64,000 nt of DNA from Sympetrum striolatum (Eukaryota > Arthropoda > Insecta > Odonata > Libellulidae): NCBI GenBank assembly GCA_947579665.1, contig OX388348.1:3782001-3846000 (forward strand), in the 5' to 3' direction. Position numbers and translations under genes: made by a program. Under the pieces are notes generated by a model that was not told where the DNA came from, searched no databases, and saw only the letters and a list, made by a program, of their open reading frames with translations. Below, piece after piece: positions 60,801-64,000 of this stretch. Numbering within the stretch: the first letter of the stretch is position 1; each line of letters starts with the position of its first letter.

Positions 60801-62077
60801 TGGTAACATTTTTTTCTGAATATTAGGTTTTATTTTCTTTGTAGATTCCTGGTCGTTAGAATAATCCATCATAGGGAAACTTTCTTGTTAGTTACTATTC
60901 ATAAAATCTCTCATCCCAAGAAATGACGATCCCCACGAAGAAAAGTTTTACCTATTCTCGCATTGAATGTAACAAGTTTGCTTTCTTTACCTCCGTCAGT
61001 ATCATGCCCTTGAACTTTTTAATGGCAATTTCCTTCCAATTTTTTTGTCTCATAATATAAGTCTTAGAGGTTAAAAATCTTCAATAGTCTTTGTCGGCGT
61101 TCCTCGTCTCATTCACCTTTTTTCGGAGTAAACAAGAGAGGACATCGCACTTTCATAACACTCGATGAGCATTTCAAAAGCAACTGATTACCGTGTTCCA
61201 AATTTCCTTTCTTTGCATAGTATGTCTCTATGTTAAAAATACATTTCCATGGAGTAAAACCATACTTATCGCTTTCTTAATGACTTGTGGCAATCAGAGA
61301 TAGGCCTTCGAAATTCTACATGTCACTCTGCACCGTATTTCCATATCAGACAGAGAGAGTGAATGTGCATAGCTCACTCATCCCCTGCCACTCATCCAAA
61401 GACAGGCAGGAGATGAACATGATGTAGTTCCATTGCAATATCTGTTAGCACCATTCTAATATCAACGGCGGCAAAAAATAAGGCGATAAATCATCCGGAG
61501 CGAGCTCCGCCGTGACTTTGCAGAGCACAAATTTCCGTGACCGAGTCGCCATTGTCTCCGCTATCTTTTGTTCTCTCGAAAATAAGGCTGTTGACGACAA
61601 TCCCATTCCTCCGGTCTTATTGCGAGCAGAAGTGTTCTTTGCTCTCCGCGTGAATTATTACTTCCCTGAGACGCTAATAAATGAACGAAGGCCCTGAGGA
61701 CGGTTCCCTCTCGACTCTAACCTAATTATCGGTAAAATAAGATTTAGGCCTCAGAAAAACTGAGACGTAATTTCGGAGGATTTCAAGAAAAGTGACATTT
61801 GCTGTTCGTTTATGTTTTGAGAAAAATTGCGCTTCCGATTCGCTTAATGCTTAACCATTATCAAAGCAAGGACATTGTATTATTTTAAATCCAAATCAGT
61901 GAGCGAGTACCTAGTCACTCGTTATTTCAAGTAGAAGATAGTAATAATAATGAAGGGTCTTTTATGAGGACGAGATTAAGGCTACTGAATCTCTTCCTCT
62001 TACATCCAACATTTCTTTATATAAGTTTTAAGTGGAGAGACTACCTTGTGGGTTTGAAAACCTTAGGTTTTGCTTAC
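57888..62077. other. no gene recognised; includes a CpG-rich patch
   Basis: 59290-59640 is conspicuously G+C- and CpG-rich (GCGCGGCG, CCCGCGGCG, GAGCGCGCGG), holding a 101-residue plus frame and a 72-residue minus frame that overlap. At 59784 ATGATTGGCAAAG runs directly into GTAAGC (59796), a good donor. This could be a promoter with a first exon, but no downstream exon was found. The rest is A+T-rich. Confidence 0.4.
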
Positions 62078-62155
62078 GCTCCCGGATAGTCATGTGGACA
62101 GGATAGTATTTCGCCTTTGGTGAAAGCGGTCCCGGGTTCCATCCCCGGAGGGAGC
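62078..62155 (+). repeat. tRNA-like pseudogene or SINE head
   Basis: GCTCCC at 62078-62083 pairs with GGGAGC at 62150-62155 as an acceptor stem. CCGGG and CCCGG with the loop TTCCATC form a T-arm. TTTCG/TGAAA with the loop CCTTTGG forms an anticodon-like arm. The T-loop lacks the conserved purine, position 33 is not U, and the D-arm is poor, so it is unlikely to be a functional tRNA. A tRNA-derived SINE head or decayed tRNA gene is more likely. Confidence 0.5.
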
Positions 62156-64000
62156 CAATATGCAAAAGTACTTTTTCTCATTAAGTAAGATACAGAAAAA
62201 TTGAAAAAGTTGAATTTGAAGCCTGGGGCTGGCTCAATAACGCCCAAAAATTAAGAGGGCAAACAGATGTGCTGTTTTGCTTAGGAAAAATTTACACCGC
62301 AGCAGGAAAACACCCGCAAGAAAGGGTTTTGAAAAACCTACGAATAGTAGAGTGGGATGTTGTGACGTTTCCCCCGAAGTAGTTGGAAAAACTAAAAATT
62401 GGCACGAGAAAATTTATCAAAGAATTGTCGTACCCTTGGATGAATATGGCAATTCAGAAAAGTGCACCATCTGTAATATATAATGGCTGATAGATAACCA
62501 TGCAGATCATAGACATTCCTAATTTGTTCCATTTCAAAGAGGCATATTTAATTTTCTCTCCATTTCGCTGCCTTTCTTTCAAACTTGAAAGATAGTTAAG
62601 AAGACTTAGGAGTATTTTCATCTTTTCAATCTGTTCCTCTTTTCTGTACTCTTCTTCTTTGAAAAACGATGAATATTAAGGGGAGTCAATCAAGGATATT
62701 TCCCTTTTAATTTCAGTTATAGATTTTTTCGCATTACATTTACAGCTTTTTTTGTCAATTTATCATATGATTGCATTGTTTTGACGAATTGTTGTTTTTA
62801 TAATTATGAGTTATGCTAAAACTGCTGAAAATGTAACGTTTAATGACCGCATTCCATAATGTTAATAATGTTTCAGTGATTAGGCTTTAAATTGCTGCGG
62901 AATCAAAGGATTTTAGAATTTTTTTTCAAGTTCTCCCTTCGTCTTTTCCCACGAGGTTATTCATAAAAGATCTAATTTACAAATATTTTATTTTAACATA
63001 CATTCTATCCTGACTTTCGTGTTCTTCCTACTAAACTTAATTTTGATACATGTTTTCAAAACATATTTTTGCCCTATTAACTTGAGATATTGAATATTTA
63101 ATTGTTAATGATTCCGAATAATGAATTATTTATTTCATATTAATATTTCATTAATTAATCAATATTTATTGTAATGTTATTATTATTATTGATGTATTCC
63201 ATTAATTCGATATTTATTAATCGATTACCAGGTCCTTGATTATTAATATCTGTGGTGTATTTTTGTATTCCAAGAATTTTACCATTGCATCATGTATCAA
63301 GGAGCATAACAGATACAGATAATATGTATTTACTATGCATGAGCGTGAAAATCCTTTTATCTATAACGTATACACGATAATTTACTAATGGCCTGTAGTA
63401 ATGAATAATACTATAGATGACTGGAAAATTAAGTTTGTTAAACTTACGTTAAGCGATTATTGGTTGGTTCCCTCTCACAATTTTCTGCGCAAACTCACGA
63501 CCAACTTTTTTAGCCATTCTCATAGAAAATACAAAACAAACCCTATACGTTCAGCATTGTGCTCAATTGAGATGTTTTGCATATATATTACATAAAAGAA
63601 TAGGAATAATTTAAGCTTTGTTACTTCACGATCTTAACAAAGTATCGCGTTGGAATTTGAAACCAAAGTTAGAACAGTTCGAGAAACATAATTTACAAGA
63701 ATTCCAAGAATTTTGGGCGAAAGATGAAATCCATTGGTCATGGATACCAGAGTTAGTTAGAAAACTGAACTTGATGGTCGTTAAACATTAATTCTGTCAC
63801 ATTGAAAAAGTGGACGACGGATTATTAAAATGAATCGTTGAGGAAATCATAAGGGGCATCTCATATAATTCCGTCCCCTGGATAATGCAGACCTTTGCGT
63901 CAAAAAAGTTGGCCAACTCTAGCCCACGAGGTGGTCACGCCTCCTCATCGCAATATTCGTCTGTCGTAACGAATATTATTATTCCGAGAGCGTCTTCCAA
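62156..64000. other. no gene recognised
   Basis: A 68-residue plus frame at 62277-62483 follows the tRNA-like segment and may belong to a SINE body or nothing at all. The rest is A+T-rich with a (TTA)n run near 63176-63193. Confidence 0.45.

Noticed and set aside
1..64000. CRISPR arrays, bacterial operons or prophage
   Set aside because: No regularly spaced direct repeats with unique spacers and no dense coding. Composition and mobile elements are those of an animal genome.

Overview
This window looks like a stretch of a large, A+T-rich (roughly two thirds A+T by eye) insect or other arthropod genome. I found no recognisable single-copy host gene: no complete protein-coding gene, no rRNA and no intact tRNA. 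Almost all open frames are short chance frames. What can be identified is repetitive DNA of kinds typical of insects: a rosa-like (DD41D) Tc1/mariner element, a truncated BEL/Pao LTR retrotransposon, decayed ends of non-LTR (LINE) retrotransposons, many foldback/MITE-like elements, tRNA-like SINE fragments, and local tandem duplications. The window is therefore either intergenic or inside very long introns.

Layout. 0-8 kb: a 19-bp minisatellite (643-794), a LINE reverse-transcriptase remnant (minus strand), a MITE with a perfect 8-bp target duplication (2703-2974), another MITE (3670-3800) and a small foldback. 8.7-10.15 kb: a 1,309-bp mariner-type element with 31-bp terminal inverted repeats and TA duplications, carrying a dead DD41D transposase. 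It sits inside the loop of an older inverted-repeat element. 12-22 kb: a tRNA-like relic, a 169-bp MITE flanked by TTTA, an 85-bp diverged tandem duplication, hairpins, a ~237-bp diverged direct repeat pair and a perfect 2 x 86-bp tandem duplication. 26-36 kb: two LINE C-terminal remnants, a nested palindromic element (28361-28525) and a repeat with a 318-bp internal duplication. 49.3-51.9 kb: a BEL/Pao 5' LTR, long leader and gag on the minus strand, cut off at a perfect hairpin. Its LTR holds thirteen 19-bp repeats and its leader holds eight ~64-bp repeats, most of which contain two small stem-loops.

Possible host-gene signals. On the plus strand at 21145-21176 there is a TACTAAC branch-point match, a pyrimidine tract, CAG and immediately GTAAGT. 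This is the arrangement of a recursive splice (ratchet) site used inside giant insect introns. About 2.9 kb downstream on the same strand, 24043-24092 has the form of a 50-nt exon (TACTAAT branch point, pyrimidine tract, AG, one open frame, GTAAGTGA) whose peptide is cysteine-containing and EGF-like. A weaker minus-strand exon candidate lies at 42879-42968. Together these suggest, but do not prove, that part of the window is intron of a plus-strand gene. All calls are by eye, with no database search.
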